This document shows, in pieces, positions 16,614-25,555 of a stretch of DNA of 64,000 nucleotides; the stretch's first letter is position 1; each line of letters opens with the position of its first letter. The notes beneath the pieces are model-generated. The model made no database searches and was not told the origin of the DNA. It saw only the letters and a list, made by a program, of their open reading frames with translations. Source of the stretch: Bacillota bacterium (GTDB lineage: Bacteria; Bacillota; Clostridia; Oscillospirales; Acutalibacteraceae). Location of the stretch: the NCBI GenBank assembly GCA_023412715.1, contig JAEZCC010000003.1:1-64000 (forward strand), in the 5' to 3' direction. The translations under genes and the position numbers were made by a program.

Positions 16614-17579
16614 TCAGCCGGCGCTTCTGAGGCGGCTGATGGTAACCTTCAGCCGGTGATAGCCGGTCTCCGGGTCGTCGATGTCCAGCACCGAATTTTC
16701 CAAGGGGCATATGCCGTCCCCGGTGCGGTTGCTGATGACGTCGATCCGCTCGCCGTACTCGGCCCGGCAGCCGCGGGCGGAGAGATAATCGCAGGCCGCG
16801 GCGCTCATGATTTCGCCGTACACCCTTTTCGCCCCGCCGAGCACAATCATGATTGCCGCGGCTTTCCCGACGATTTTGTCCACCACCAGCGCATCTTTCA
16901 GAAGATCCGGCTCGCTTTCATAGATCGAAACAAGCGGAGAAATCCCCTGTCCGCTCGCCGTGCGGACAATCGCACCGTTCCGAATGACGACGCAGCTGGC
17001 CCGGCCTTCCCGAATCATCTTTTTGGCTTTTTTTTCCGGAAGCAGAGCGGGCTCGGCTCCGCCGCCGTAGCGAAAATATTTTTTAACGGCATACACAATG
17101 GCCGGAATCAAAATCAGCTGGATCACGATTCCGGGGATTCCCTCGAGAAAAGCCCCCGTCACGGAAAGCGCTTTCAGGGTCCCGTTGTCCGCCAGAAGCA
17201 GAGCCTGGAAGATCAGCCCATAGGCCAGGCGGCCGCAGAGCATGGCAATCAGCATAGACGGGTAAAGCGGCATCCTGACTTTCCGGTAAAGAAGCCCGCT
17301 TACAAGCCCGTAGGTAAACAGTTCGCCCGTCATAATCGGCAGCATCGGGAAAAGCGGCGGCATTCCCGTAAACAGGCAGGAAAGCAGAGGGACGAGAAGC
17401 CCCCCAAAAGCGCCGTACATCGGCCCGCAGAGCAGCCCGATCAGGAAAACCGGAAGATGCATCGGCAAAAAAACGGTCCCGGGCATCCCGAACGCATGCG
17501 CCGTGGCAAAGGGCAGCAGCAGGCCGAGACCGACAAGGAATCCGGACAGAACGACACGATAGGATGCGCTTTTACGCAT
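16614..17579 (-). CDS. ECF transporter S component fused to a DUF1893 domain
   Basis: A 321-residue fusion. Residues ~8-190 form about five to six membrane helices with the pattern of an ECF-transporter substrate-binding (S) component for a vitamin-like substrate. Residues ~210-321 are a soluble DUF1893 domain with the DKIVGKAAA motif, GGAKRVYGEIMS and a C-terminal NRTGDGICPLEN. DUF1893 (structure TM1506) has a cytidine-deaminase-like fold as I recall it; its function is not established. Start ATG 17579 with GAGAGGTG; a 26-codon upstream extension is not supported. No ECF ATPase or T component lies nearby, so it must use shared ones. Confidence 0.75.
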   Translation of the reverse strand: MRKSASYRVVLSGFLVGLGLLLPFATAHAFGMPGTVFLPMHLPVFLIGLLCGPMYGAFGGLLVPLLSCLFTGMPPLFPMLPIMTGELFTYGLVSGLLYRKVRMPLYPSMLIAMLCGRLAYGLIFQALLLADNGTLKALSVTGAFLEGIPGIVIQLILIPAIVYAVKKYFRYGGGAEPALLPEKKAKKMIREGRASCVVIRNGAIVRTASGQGISPLVSIYESEPDLLKDALVVDKIVGKAAAIMIVLGGAKRVYGEIMSAAACDYLSARGCRAEYGERIDVISNRTGDGICPLENSVLDIDDPETGYHRLKVTISRLRSAG

Positions 17580-17694
17580 TCGAAACACCTCTCTGGAAAA
17601 ATCAAAGTCAGACGTCTTCTGTACACAGCATAGTCCATGGAGCGGACTCCAGGTCAAGTACTTTTTCCGTTTTGCGGCGCTCCGCCGGCAAAAA

Positions 17695-17715
17695 CGCCGC
17701 CCGGTCCGGGCGGCG
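17695..17715 (-). terminator. Intrinsic terminator of the ABC-2 exporter operon
   Basis: On the minus strand CGCCGCCCGG and CCGGGCGGCG pair around one central base (effective loop of five) and are followed by TTTTT. It ends the leftward two-gene ABC operon. Confidence 0.85.
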
Positions 17716-17742
17716 CGGCAGACCCTCGCAGATTTTTGCAGG

Positions 17743-18627
17743 TTACAGTTCCTTTTTGCCGGAATGTGCCGCGGCTATAATAGAAAGGATGTAAAACGCG
17801 ATCCCGGTGAACAAAGTAATCAGCACAAGCCAGACGTCCGGCATGATTTTGCCGCCATAGCTGAGCTGGATGCCGAACTGCCGGGCGACGGCGCTTTCGG
17901 CCGACGCGGGCGCGCCCTTGAACACCTCGTCGAGCGGCGCGGAGACAAATATCTCACGCAGCAGAGCCGCGCTGTGCGTGACGGAGATCAGCTTCATCAC
18001 ATGCTGCATGTAGTCCGGCAGGGAACCGATCGGGATATAAATCCCGCCTATAAACCCAATCAGCGTTCCCACAACCGTGCATAAGGCGGAAAACGCATTG
18101 GGGCTTTTAAAGAATAGGGTCACGAAGAAAAACACGGCCGAGTAAGTCGCCACGCACAGGGCCGCGGCAAGAACGGCCTCGAGCAGCTTCAGCGGGGACA
18201 GCAGAGAGCCGCCGTTCGCCGCGATATAAACCTCCGCCAGGGCGATGGTCAAAAGCTCCAGAATCATGCCGATCACCCAGGAGGCCACGAGGTAGCTCGC
18301 GGTAAGGTGGCTGCGTTTCATGGGGGAGGCCACAAAATCCCTCAGCCTTCCCGACCATCTGTCAACGACCATGGTGTCAAGCATCATGAGCGGAACGTTG
18401 ACGGCGTTGACCAGGACAAGCCCCGACATGATCCAGCTGTCGACCACCGGGCGCACGTTCACGCCCGTATTGACGGCCTTGCTGATCCCGTCGGCCATGA
18501 CGTTGCCCAGAAACAGCGCGTAAAGCCCGATAATGATGAAAACCGACATCAGAGAATAAAGGACCAGCGCCCTGTCCCGAAAATAGATTTTCAGGTTCCG
18601 AACCACAAGCGAATGGATTGTCTTCAT
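17743..18627 (-). CDS. ABC-2 type exporter permease
   Basis: The 294 residues have about six membrane helices and the ABC-2 membrane architecture (LTASYLVASWVIGM, then the FIGGIYIPIGSLPDYM segment typical of daunorubicin/NodJ-type permeases). It pairs with the ATPase encoded just upstream; the start codon overlaps the ATPase stop by four bases (ATGA). The likely role is export of a drug, lipid or small peptide. Substrate unknown. Confidence 0.85.
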   Translation of the reverse strand: MKTIHSLVVRNLKIYFRDRALVLYSLMSVFIIIGLYALFLGNVMADGISKAVNTGVNVRPVVDSWIMSGLVLVNAVNVPLMMLDTMVVDRWSGRLRDFVASPMKRSHLTASYLVASWVIGMILELLTIALAEVYIAANGGSLLSPLKLLEAVLAAALCVATYSAVFFFVTLFFKSPNAFSALCTVVGTLIGFIGGIYIPIGSLPDYMQHVMKLISVTHSAALLREIFVSAPLDEVFKGAPASAESAVARQFGIQLSYGGKIMPDVWLVLITLFTGIAFYILSIIAAAHSGKKEL

Positions 18628-19538
18628 GCGTGATCCTCCCGAATGGCGTGACCGGTAATATTGATAAAAACATCGTCCATGTTTCCCCTGACGACCTCAA
18701 AGCCGGAAAGGTCCGGCTCCAGCATGCGCAGGACGGGCAGCGCCGCAAGGCTGTTTTCAAGCGGCACCCTGAGAAAATTATTTTCCTGTATAAAACGGAT
18801 CCCTGCGGCGCGCAGTTTTTCGCCGATGACCGCCGACGGGCCTTCCAGCTTCAGGGTGTCGGAGCTGTAGCGTTTTTTCAGGTCGCCGGGCGAGCCGAAA
18901 GCAACGAGCTTCCCGTGGTCGAGGACGCAGACGGAATCGGCTGCGGAAGATTCTTCCATGTAGTGCGTGGTGAGAAAGACCGTCAGACCCGTGCGCTGCA
19001 TGGACCGGATGGTCTCCCAGACCTTGACGCGGGTCTGCGGGTCAAGGCCGGTCGTGGGTTCGTCAAGAAAAAGGACTTTCGGGGTGTTTAGAAGCGCCCG
19101 GGCAATGTCGCAGCGCCGTTTCTGGCCGCCCGACAGCTTTCCGTACCGGCGGTCCAGAAGATCTTCAATCTGCAGAAGGGACGCGATCTCCCCCATCCTG
19201 CTTTTCGTCCTTAGGGTTCCCATACCGTAAAAGGCGGCCCGCGTTTTTAAATTTTCATAGACGGTAAGCTTATCGTCAAGCAGGCTTTCCTGAAACACAA
19301 TGCCGATGCTGCGGCGCACCGCGTCGTCCTCTTTGCCGACCTGAAACCCGGCGACGCGGATGGAGCCGGAATCTGAGGAAAGCAGCGTGCAGATGCAGTT
19401 GATTGTCGTGGACTTCCCGGCCCCGTTCGGCCCCAGAAAAGCGAAGAACTGCCCTTCCTCCACATGGAAGCTGACGTCGTCCACCGCTTTGACCGGCCCG
19501 TACGATTTTACCAGATTCTTTACCTCGAGGATCGGCAT
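18624..19538 (-). CDS. ABC-2 type exporter ATPase
   Basis: A 304-residue DrrA/CcmA-type ATPase. Walker A GPNGAGKST (about 36-44), Q-loop in IVFQESLL, signature LSGGQKRR (about 136-143), Walker B VLFLDEPTTGLDP and the switch histidine in TTHYMEES are all present. A ~75-residue C-terminal extension follows the nucleotide-binding domain. Start ATG 19538 has AAGGGTGATG. It energises the permease encoded downstream. Confidence 0.9.
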   Translation of the reverse strand: MPILEVKNLVKSYGPVKAVDDVSFHVEEGQFFAFLGPNGAGKSTTINCICTLLSSDSGSIRVAGFQVGKEDDAVRRSIGIVFQESLLDDKLTVYENLKTRAAFYGMGTLRTKSRMGEIASLLQIEDLLDRRYGKLSGGQKRRCDIARALLNTPKVLFLDEPTTGLDPQTRVKVWETIRSMQRTGLTVFLTTHYMEESSAADSVCVLDHGKLVAFGSPGDLKKRYSSDTLKLEGPSAVIGEKLRAAGIRFIQENNFLRVPLENSLAALPVLRMLEPDLSGFEVVRGNMDDVFINITGHAIREDHA

Positions 19539-19769
19539 TGGACATCACCCTTTTCATTTCAGCGTGGTTCGATATGGTCCCTATTCTACCAGAAACAAGC
19601 CGAAAGATCCATACCCCGCGTCGCCGCCGCGATGTGCCACGTCGTTCCAATCTAAAGGAGGAGCACTGCGGAAAATTTAACGCGGGCAAATACAAAGATT
19701 GTAACCACCCTGACTTTTTGAAATGTTAAACTGTTATATAGAATGGACAGGCAAAAAGGAAGTATGGCA

Positions 19770-20297
19770 GTGGACGACAAGACGCTGATTCGAAAAATCA
19801 AGTCCGGCGACAGGGACGCGTTCGATACCCTGATTCCAGAGCACTACAACGATATCTATACATATTGCTTTCGAAAGCTGGGGAACCGGCACGACGCCCA
19901 GGACATCACCCAGGAAGTCTTTCTCCATTTCTGCCAGAACTTCGACAGCTATACGCAAAAAGGCAAGTGCAGAAATTATCTGTTCGTAATTGCCCATAAC
20001 CTTTGCATCAATGCCATGCGGAAGAAAAGTCCGGTTCCTTTGGAAGATGTTGAGGGAACCGGTTCGTCCGGCGATAATCCCTTCACGGGTCAATTTGAAA
20101 CGGCCGATTCCATTCAGGCCGCTCTGGATGAATTGCCGGAAGAACAGAAAGAAGTGATTCTGCTGCGCTTCTATCACGACTTCAAACTGAAAGAAATCGC
20201 CCGGATTATGAGTTCCGGCTTGTCCGTCACAAAATACCGGTTGAGCCAGGGTCTTAAAACTTTGAGCAGACTGCTTTCAAGGGAGGATTGGCTGTGA
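19770..20297 (+). CDS. Sigma-70 family (ECF-like) RNA polymerase sigma factor
   Basis: The 175 residues have region 2 (DAFDTLIPEHYNDIYTYCFRK then HDAQDITQEVFLHF) and region 4 (LDELPEEQKEVILLRFYHDF then an HTH) but no region 3, as in ECF sigmas. GTG 19770 is chosen because AAAGGA lies nine bases upstream; the ATGs at 19743 and 19764 have no site or a too-close one. Its stop overlaps the next start (GTGA). The next three genes are probably its anti-sigma-like partner and an ABC exporter under its control. Confidence 0.85.
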   Translation: MDDKTLIRKIKSGDRDAFDTLIPEHYNDIYTYCFRKLGNRHDAQDITQEVFLHFCQNFDSYTQKGKCRNYLFVIAHNLCINAMRKKSPVPLEDVEGTGSSGDNPFTGQFETADSIQAALDELPEEQKEVILLRFYHDFKLKEIARIMSSGLSVTKYRLSQGLKTLSRLLSREDWL

Positions 20298-21082
20298 AAA
20301 GAAACGAACGGAAAATCCGGGAAGATTTCGCCGCGTTCTCCGTGCCGGCTTACGACCCGGAAAAGCTGCGGGAAACCGTCCGGCTGGCAAAAAAAACGTA
20401 CCGGGAGCAGCAGGCCGCCGTGCGGATCGGCTTCCGGGAATTCCTCTCGATGCAGCTTCGGTTCATCAGCAAATGGGTCTGGCTGGCGCAGGCCGCTCTT
20501 CTGCTGCTGGTCCTGCCGGCAATCGGCCGCGGCCCGCTGTCCGTGAGCGAAATGCGGCCCGGGCTTCTCATCCTTTCCTCCTGCGCATCTCTGATTGCGT
20601 TTCTCGGGTTCCCGGAAATCCTGAAAAGCTATGCGCACGGCATGGCGGAAATCGAAGCCTGCACCCGGTTTTCGATGCGCAGGCTGATGGGGGCGCGGAT
20701 GCTGATTCTCGGCCTTGCGGACCTGTGCTGCCTGACGGTGATTCTGGCGGTGTCGGCTGCAAGCAGCGGCACACCCCTCCTGAGGATGATTCTATATCTG
20801 TTCGTTCCGTTCAACGTAACCTGCTGCGGGTGCCTGACCGTGCTCGATCATGTCAAAAGCAGGCAGAGCGGATATTTCTGCGGGGCCGTCTGCATCCTCT
20901 GCATCGCCGTATTCGCACGGCTGTCGTTTGTCGAGAAATATTACGAAGCGGCCGCAACGGGGGCGTGGGCCATCCTGTTCTTCTGTTCCCTCGCCTATTG
21001 CGCCATCGAGCTGATCCGCGCCTTCCGCAGCTTCGACCGCTTTTTCTGCCCAAAAGGGGAAATCCTTTCCGTCCCCTGGTAA
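20294..21082 (+). CDS. Multi-pass membrane protein coupled to the sigma factor
   Basis: A 262-residue protein with a ~55-residue charged cytoplasmic N-terminus, then about six hydrophobic helices (for example WVWLAQAALLLLVLPAIG near 60 and MLILGLADLCCLTVILAV near 136). I recognise no family. The GTG at 20294 has GGGAGGA six bases upstream and overlaps the sigma-factor stop, so the two are made together. That arrangement, plus a soluble N-terminus, fits an anti-sigma factor or membrane sensor. No zinc-binding ZAS motif is visible, so this is only an inference. Confidence 0.6.
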   Translation: MKRNERKIREDFAAFSVPAYDPEKLRETVRLAKKTYREQQAAVRIGFREFLSMQLRFISKWVWLAQAALLLLVLPAIGRGPLSVSEMRPGLLILSSCASLIAFLGFPEILKSYAHGMAEIEACTRFSMRRLMGARMLILGLADLCCLTVILAVSAASSGTPLLRMILYLFVPFNVTCCGCLTVLDHVKSRQSGYFCGAVCILCIAVFARLSFVEKYYEAAATGAWAILFFCSLAYCAIELIRAFRSFDRFFCPKGEILSVPW

Positions 21083-21104
21083 TGAAACAAATGGAGGAAT
21101 CAAA

Positions 21105-21995
21105 ATGGAACTGAAACTGGACCGGCTGACAAAGCGGTACAAAGACAAAACAGCCGTAGATGCGCTTTCCGCCGAACTTTCGCCCGGCGTCTACGGGCTG
21201 CTCGGCGCAAACGGCGCAGGCAAAACCACGCTGATGCGCATAATCTGCGGCATTCTGAACCCGACCTCCGGAAACGTCACGCTCGACGGCCGGGACACCC
21301 TTGCAATGGGGGAAAGCTACCGCGACCTGCTCGGGTACCTGCCGCAGGATTTCGGGTATTACCCCGTTTTCAGCGCGATGGACTACCTTTTATACGTCGC
21401 GGCGCTCAAAGGGCTGGCCAAAAGCGCCGCGAAGGTCCGCGCGAACGAGCTACTGGAAACCGTCTCGCTTCAGACCGTGGCTAACAAAAAGATCAGGACC
21501 TTCTCCGGCGGGATGCGGCAGCGCCTCGGCATCGCTCAGGCGCTTCTGAACGACCCGAAGATCCTCGTGCTCGACGAGCCTACGGCGGGCCTCGACCCGA
21601 AGGAGCGCGTCCGCTTCCGCAACCTGATTTCCGAGATCTCGAAGGACAAGATCGTGATCCTCTCCACCCATATCGTGTCGGACGTGGAATATATCGCGGA
21701 CGAGATTCTCGTCATGAAGGACGGCCGTCTGGTTCATCAGGGCAGGCCGGTCGAGATCACCTCCTCGATCAAGGGATATGTGTGGGAATGCAGAACCGAC
21801 CCACGGGAGGCCGAGCAGCTTACCGCAAAATACACGGTTTCGAACCTCAAACACGAGGGCGGCGAGGACATGCTCCGCATCGTCTCGGAAGAAAAGCCGT
21901 GTGAAAACGCGGTGCCCGTGGAACCGACGCTCGAAGACCTCTATCTCTACTACTTCTCGGAGGAAGCAGCACGAGAGGACAAGGAGGTATCTTGA
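21105..21995 (+). CDS. ABC exporter ATPase
   Basis: A 296-residue ABC ATPase with Walker A GANGAGKTT (about 34-42), signature FSGGMRQRLGIAQALL (about 130-145), Walker B ILVLDEPTAGLDP and the switch histidine in LSTHIVSDV. It has a ~75-residue C-terminal extension after the nucleotide-binding domain. Start ATG 21105 with TGGAGGA. Third gene of the sigma-factor cassette and partner of the permease encoded directly after it. BcrA-like self-protection or antibiotic-response exporters have this shape; the substrate is unknown. Confidence 0.88.
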   Translation: MELKLDRLTKRYKDKTAVDALSAELSPGVYGLLGANGAGKTTLMRIICGILNPTSGNVTLDGRDTLAMGESYRDLLGYLPQDFGYYPVFSAMDYLLYVAALKGLAKSAAKVRANELLETVSLQTVANKKIRTFSGGMRQRLGIAQALLNDPKILVLDEPTAGLDPKERVRFRNLISEISKDKIVILSTHIVSDVEYIADEILVMKDGRLVHQGRPVEITSSIKGYVWECRTDPREAEQLTAKYTVSNLKHEGGEDMLRIVSEEKPCENAVPVEPTLEDLYLYYFSEEAAREDKEVS

Positions 21996-21997
21996 GC

Positions 21998-23257
21998 ATG
22001 CATATCTCTTGTCTGGAACTGAAACGTCTTTTGAAAACGCGCAGGGTGTTTGTGATGCTGGCGGCCTCTGTGATCCTCTCCGTCCTCATGGCCTTCATGG
22101 CCATTCAAGGTGTGGAGTACAACGACCCCAGCGCGCGGCAGTTGATCGGCGGCCGCGCGGCCATCGACGCCTTCAATAAAGAAAACAACGACGCTTATGT
22201 GGGGCCGGTCACCGTAGAAAAGCTGCAGCGGGCGCTGAAAACCTGCCGGGATGTCTACCAAAAATACGGTCAAAACATACCGGCAGATGTTTATAGGCGG
22301 CAAATAGATCCCATTCAACGGTTTTTAGATGCGATCGATGAAGTCTACTTTCCAAGCGGGAACAACGGCTATCAGGATTTAAGTGCGCTGAACCCAAACC
22401 GGCTGAAAAACTTTTACGCGCAGCGGTTTGAAATCATAAAAGGCAAGCTGGAAAGCGAGTATCCCGGAAATCAAAGCGTTCTGCGGCAGGCTGAAAAATT
22501 GAACGCAAAGGTTAAAATCCCGTTTATCTTCGCAAAAGGGGATCCCGCCGGAACGACTATGAGCCTGACCTTTCTTGCGTTTCTCCTGGTTGCGATCGGC
22601 GCTATGATCACCGCGCCGAATTTTGCGGCAGAATATCAAAGCGGCGCGGACGATATTCTGCGCAGCACCAAATACGGCCGCGGGAGATTCGTGGTCGCCA
22701 AGCTGTGCGCGTCACTGGTCCTGCTTGCCGCAATGTTCCTCGTCTGCTCTCTGATTTTTATCCTGCTGGTCAATAATACGGTCGGATGGAGTAGTTTTAA
22801 GACCTCCATGCAGTTCTCTCTTCCAACGAATAGCCTCGCCCCTCTGAATTTTTTGCAGGGACAATTCGCCACGCTTCTTGCCACCCTTCTGTCTCTGCTG
22901 GCAACCGCCTGTCTGTCGCTCTATATTTCCACCAAATGCCGCAATTCCACGACTGCCCTGATCCTTTCCATCACGATTTTTATGGTTCCGATTATGTTGG
23001 AGGTGATTGTCGAAAGCGGGGGAAATATTGGCGGAAATATGATGGCTGCTGTTTTTTCCGATGTGCTCCCGGGCGGCAGCGTCGGGCTGCAGGGAAGTTT
23101 TTATAGACACCTGATAGGGGTAAGCCGAATCCCCTTTGTGCAGATTGGGCCGTTCAGCGTCTGGACGCCTTATCTGATGCTCGGCGCATGCGCCATCGAA
23201 ATTCCGGTGTTCTTCCTGCTGGCGGTACATGCTTATTGCAGCCACCAGGCGGCTTAA
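21998..23257 (+). CDS. ABC exporter permease
   Basis: A 419-residue ABC-2-like permease. One N-terminal helix (about 14-33) is followed by a ~150-residue extracytoplasmic domain, then about five helices in the second half, including the TAPNFAAEYQSGADDILRS coupling segment. The ATG at 21998 is ten bases from AAGGAGG; an in-frame TTG at 21992 overlaps the ATPase stop but is too close to the site. Last gene of the four-gene cassette. Confidence 0.8.
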   Translation: MHISCLELKRLLKTRRVFVMLAASVILSVLMAFMAIQGVEYNDPSARQLIGGRAAIDAFNKENNDAYVGPVTVEKLQRALKTCRDVYQKYGQNIPADVYRRQIDPIQRFLDAIDEVYFPSGNNGYQDLSALNPNRLKNFYAQRFEIIKGKLESEYPGNQSVLRQAEKLNAKVKIPFIFAKGDPAGTTMSLTFLAFLLVAIGAMITAPNFAAEYQSGADDILRSTKYGRGRFVVAKLCASLVLLAAMFLVCSLIFILLVNNTVGWSSFKTSMQFSLPTNSLAPLNFLQGQFATLLATLLSLLATACLSLYISTKCRNSTTALILSITIFMVPIMLEVIVESGGNIGGNMMAAVFSDVLPGGSVGLQGSFYRHLIGVSRIPFVQIGPFSVWTPYLMLGACAIEIPVFFLLAVHAYCSHQAA

Positions 23258-23359
23258 GAGAAGCGGTTGAGAAATGCGCCGCCAACCGGGCTTCATGTAC
23301 CGGAAAGCGGACGCCCTCCCGGCGGCGGAGGAAGCCCGGGCCAAAACGGACGGCGTTTT

Positions 23360-24345
23360 TTATGTCAGAAACCGCAGGACGTCGTCGAAGGTTTCGCAGT
23401 AACGGCTGCACAACGCCTTCGCGCCGCTTTCGGCGATGTTCCCGCCGCCGAATCCGACGGCGGGAAATCCCGCGAGCCGGATGGAACAGATCCCCGCGCC
23501 GCTGTCTTCGATGCCGACCACCGAGCCGCGCTCCTCGAACCCGATTCCAAGCCCGACGCGGCAGGCCTCCGCATACAGCCACGGGTGGGGCTTCGGCGAA
23601 AGCTCGCCGAGCGTGCCGGCTTCGCCCTTCCGCAGCGGGAAACCGGCCGTGATGACGGCATCGTAAAATTCTTTCGGATCCCCAAGACCCATCGTTTCAA
23701 AAGCAGACAGAATCTCCGGGTAGGCTTTCTCATAAAGGCCCGAGGTGACAAGCCCTATTTTACCTTCATGGCCTTGAGTTCCAGCAGAAATTCCCTGACC
23801 CCGGGAGCCGGCGTAAAAGCGTCCTTTCTCCCCCGACCTTTCAGGATCTCTCCCATCTCACGGTGCGTGTGCCGGAAATACCGGTCCCGCGTCTCTTCCA
23901 GCGTCTTTTCGGGGCAGTATTTCGCGATGCAGTATTTCAGATGCTCCGAAACGCTGTGGCCCGACACATACGGCAGATCGCAGGCTTCCAGCCTGAAACC
24001 GGGGTCTTCCAGCAGGCCGGATACGGTCTTTTCGATGATGCCGACCCAGAAGCCCTCGCTTTTGACCGTCGTTCCGTCCAGATCCATCAGGACGGCCTTG
24101 ACGGGCCTGCGAAATTCGGCCGCGCGGAGCGGATCATAGGCCGGGTAACCCAGCGCGGATTTTACATAGGCCAGCGTATGATCCGCGAACGCGACGAACT
24201 CCACCTTGCGGTCCCCCGTCGCCGTAACGGAGATCACCCCGTCGCGGCCAGCCCTGAAATGCCCGTCGCTGCACTCCGCCAGCGGCACGAGCCCCGAATC
24301 GTCGAAAACGGAGCCGATGCCCGGAATCTTCGCCAACAGCTTCAT
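23360..24345 (-). pseudogene. HAD family phosphatase, broken by a frameshift
   Basis: The N-terminal part (24345-23755) has a ~75-residue extension, then the HAD nucleophile motif VLMDLDGTTVKSE and a cap domain, and stops after LKAMKVK. The rest of the HAD fold (IGLVTSG, then ~110 residues including KPHPWLY and GIEDSGAGI) continues one frame over to 23360. One extra A in the AAAA run at about 23757-23760 would restore a single frame. This may be a real mutation or an assembly error in a homopolymer, but the neighbouring genes are also damaged. It lies 14 bases after the GH38 remnant, so it belonged to a sugar cluster. Confidence 0.75.
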
Positions 24346-24359
24346 GATTGTACCACCCG

Positions 24360-25091
24360 TCAGACGACTTCAATCGTAACGATTTTGTCTTTTCCCGCCG
24401 TGAACCGGACGCCGCCGGCTTCCGCTTTCAGCGGCTCCAGCATTTCCTCGTTGAGGTTCACCAGAAAGGCCTCCTTAAAATCGAAGCCAAAGCTGACGGC
24501 CGCGTCGGTGTCGGATTCCGCCGGGTTGTAAAGCCTTACGATGACGGAGTCCCGGTCCTGCGCTTTTTTGACGCAGTTGAGGACGAGATTCTTGCCGGCA
24601 ATCTCAAGAAAGCTTTTCTGCAGCGGGAAGATGCCGTGCTGCCTGCCGAACTGGCATACGCGCATCGGGGCGTTAAAGGCGAGAGCTTCGCGGTAAAGCC
24701 CCGCCTGATTCCACAGGCCCATGTGCGCAAGCAGCGCGTACCGGTAGCTGAAGCCGCGCAGCGACTGCGCGCTTTCGTCGCCCGGATATTCCATCCACAG
24801 CCGGTTGTCGCAGGGGATCCTGAGCCTCACGCCCCTCACGAGTCCAATTGCCAGCGTACCGTTGTCATCGTGCTCCAGCACCTCGTAGTCCCTGGCGGAG
24901 TCGCTCAGCAGTCCTCGACGAGCGTCAGCTGGCCGTCAAGCAGAAAAGAGCGGTATTCGGGCTGCTCCCTCATGATCGCGAGCAGGTGGTCAATGCAGTC
25001 CACCAGCCCGCATGCGCGTCCTTTCGAATTCCCAGCGGAACTCCCGGTCCCAGTGCGTATAGGTGACGATGTGCACTTTGCGTCTCGGCAT
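24360..25091 (-). pseudogene. GH38 alpha-mannosidase remnant with the middle deleted
   Basis: The start (ATG 25091, AAGAGGA upstream) reads RRKVHIVTYTHWDREFRW, the GH38 N-terminal motif, and soon shifts frame because of an extra base in a CCC run at 25007-25009. The next frame reads LVDCIDHLLAIMREQPEYR and FLLDGQLTLVEDC, still GH38, and ends at 24908. The remaining ~170 codons match only the GH38 C-terminal beta domain (YEVLEHDDNGTLAIGLVRG onward). About 600-700 central residues, including the catalytic aspartates, are missing. It is a dead gene. Confidence 0.8.
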
Positions 25092-25093
25092 AT

Positions 25094-25555
25094 TCATTCC
25101 TCTTTTTTCTCTGTGCCACAGGTTGATAAAGCCGACGGGCCCGCAGAAACCGTCAGCCGGTCTTCAAGACGATGAAACTCCGTACCGATTTCCAGATTCT
25201 CCGTGATTTTGACGTCGGAAAATTCCGGGATGCTCAGGATCTGGTGCCAGACGCCTTGATAAAGACAGACCGGCCTGTCAAGCAGAAAGGCCTCGAATTC
25301 GTCGGGGATCTTCTCCTGCGCGACAATCAGCACGGCGGCGCCGCTCAGCGGTTCGAAGGATTCCATGGAGGCCGGGTGCCTTTCCACGCAGTCCGCCGTG
25401 CTGTTCCGCACCCTGAAAACGGCAAGCCGCCAACCGCTTTCCGCCTGGATCGCAATAATCTGAAAATCCTCCGGATGGTCCTCGGTATGCTCGATTACAC
25501 AGCCGTAACGGCTGAAAAGATTTTGGCTGATGCTTTTCAGCTCACACCGTTTCAT
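25094..25555 (-). CDS. Ureidoglycolate-lyase-like cupin protein
   Basis: The 153 residues follow the pattern of the AllA/ureidoglycolate lyase cupin family: FSRYGCVIEH near the start, ERHPASMESFEPLSG (about 60-74) and LYQGVWHQIL (about 104-113). There are no other allantoin genes here. It sits between broken glycosidase genes and overlaps the upstream one by 14 bases, so a role in sugar metabolism is more likely, for instance acting on a sugar acid. The reading frame is intact although its operon is ruined. Start ATG 25555 with AAAGGGG. Confidence 0.6.
   Translation of the reverse strand: MKRCELKSISQNLFSRYGCVIEHTEDHPEDFQIIAIQAESGWRLAVFRVRNSTADCVERHPASMESFEPLSGAAVLIVAQEKIPDEFEAFLLDRPVCLYQGVWHQILSIPEFSDVKITENLEIGTEFHRLEDRLTVSAGPSALSTCGTEKKEE

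Noticed and set aside
23740..23770. Programmed frameshift in the HAD gene
   Set aside because: No X-XXY-YYZ slippery site or downstream stimulator is visible, and neighbouring genes are also decayed. Mutation or a homopolymer error is simpler.
25094..25555. Allantoin catabolism gene allA
   Set aside because: The family pattern fits, but no other purine-degradation gene is near, and the context is glycosidases.
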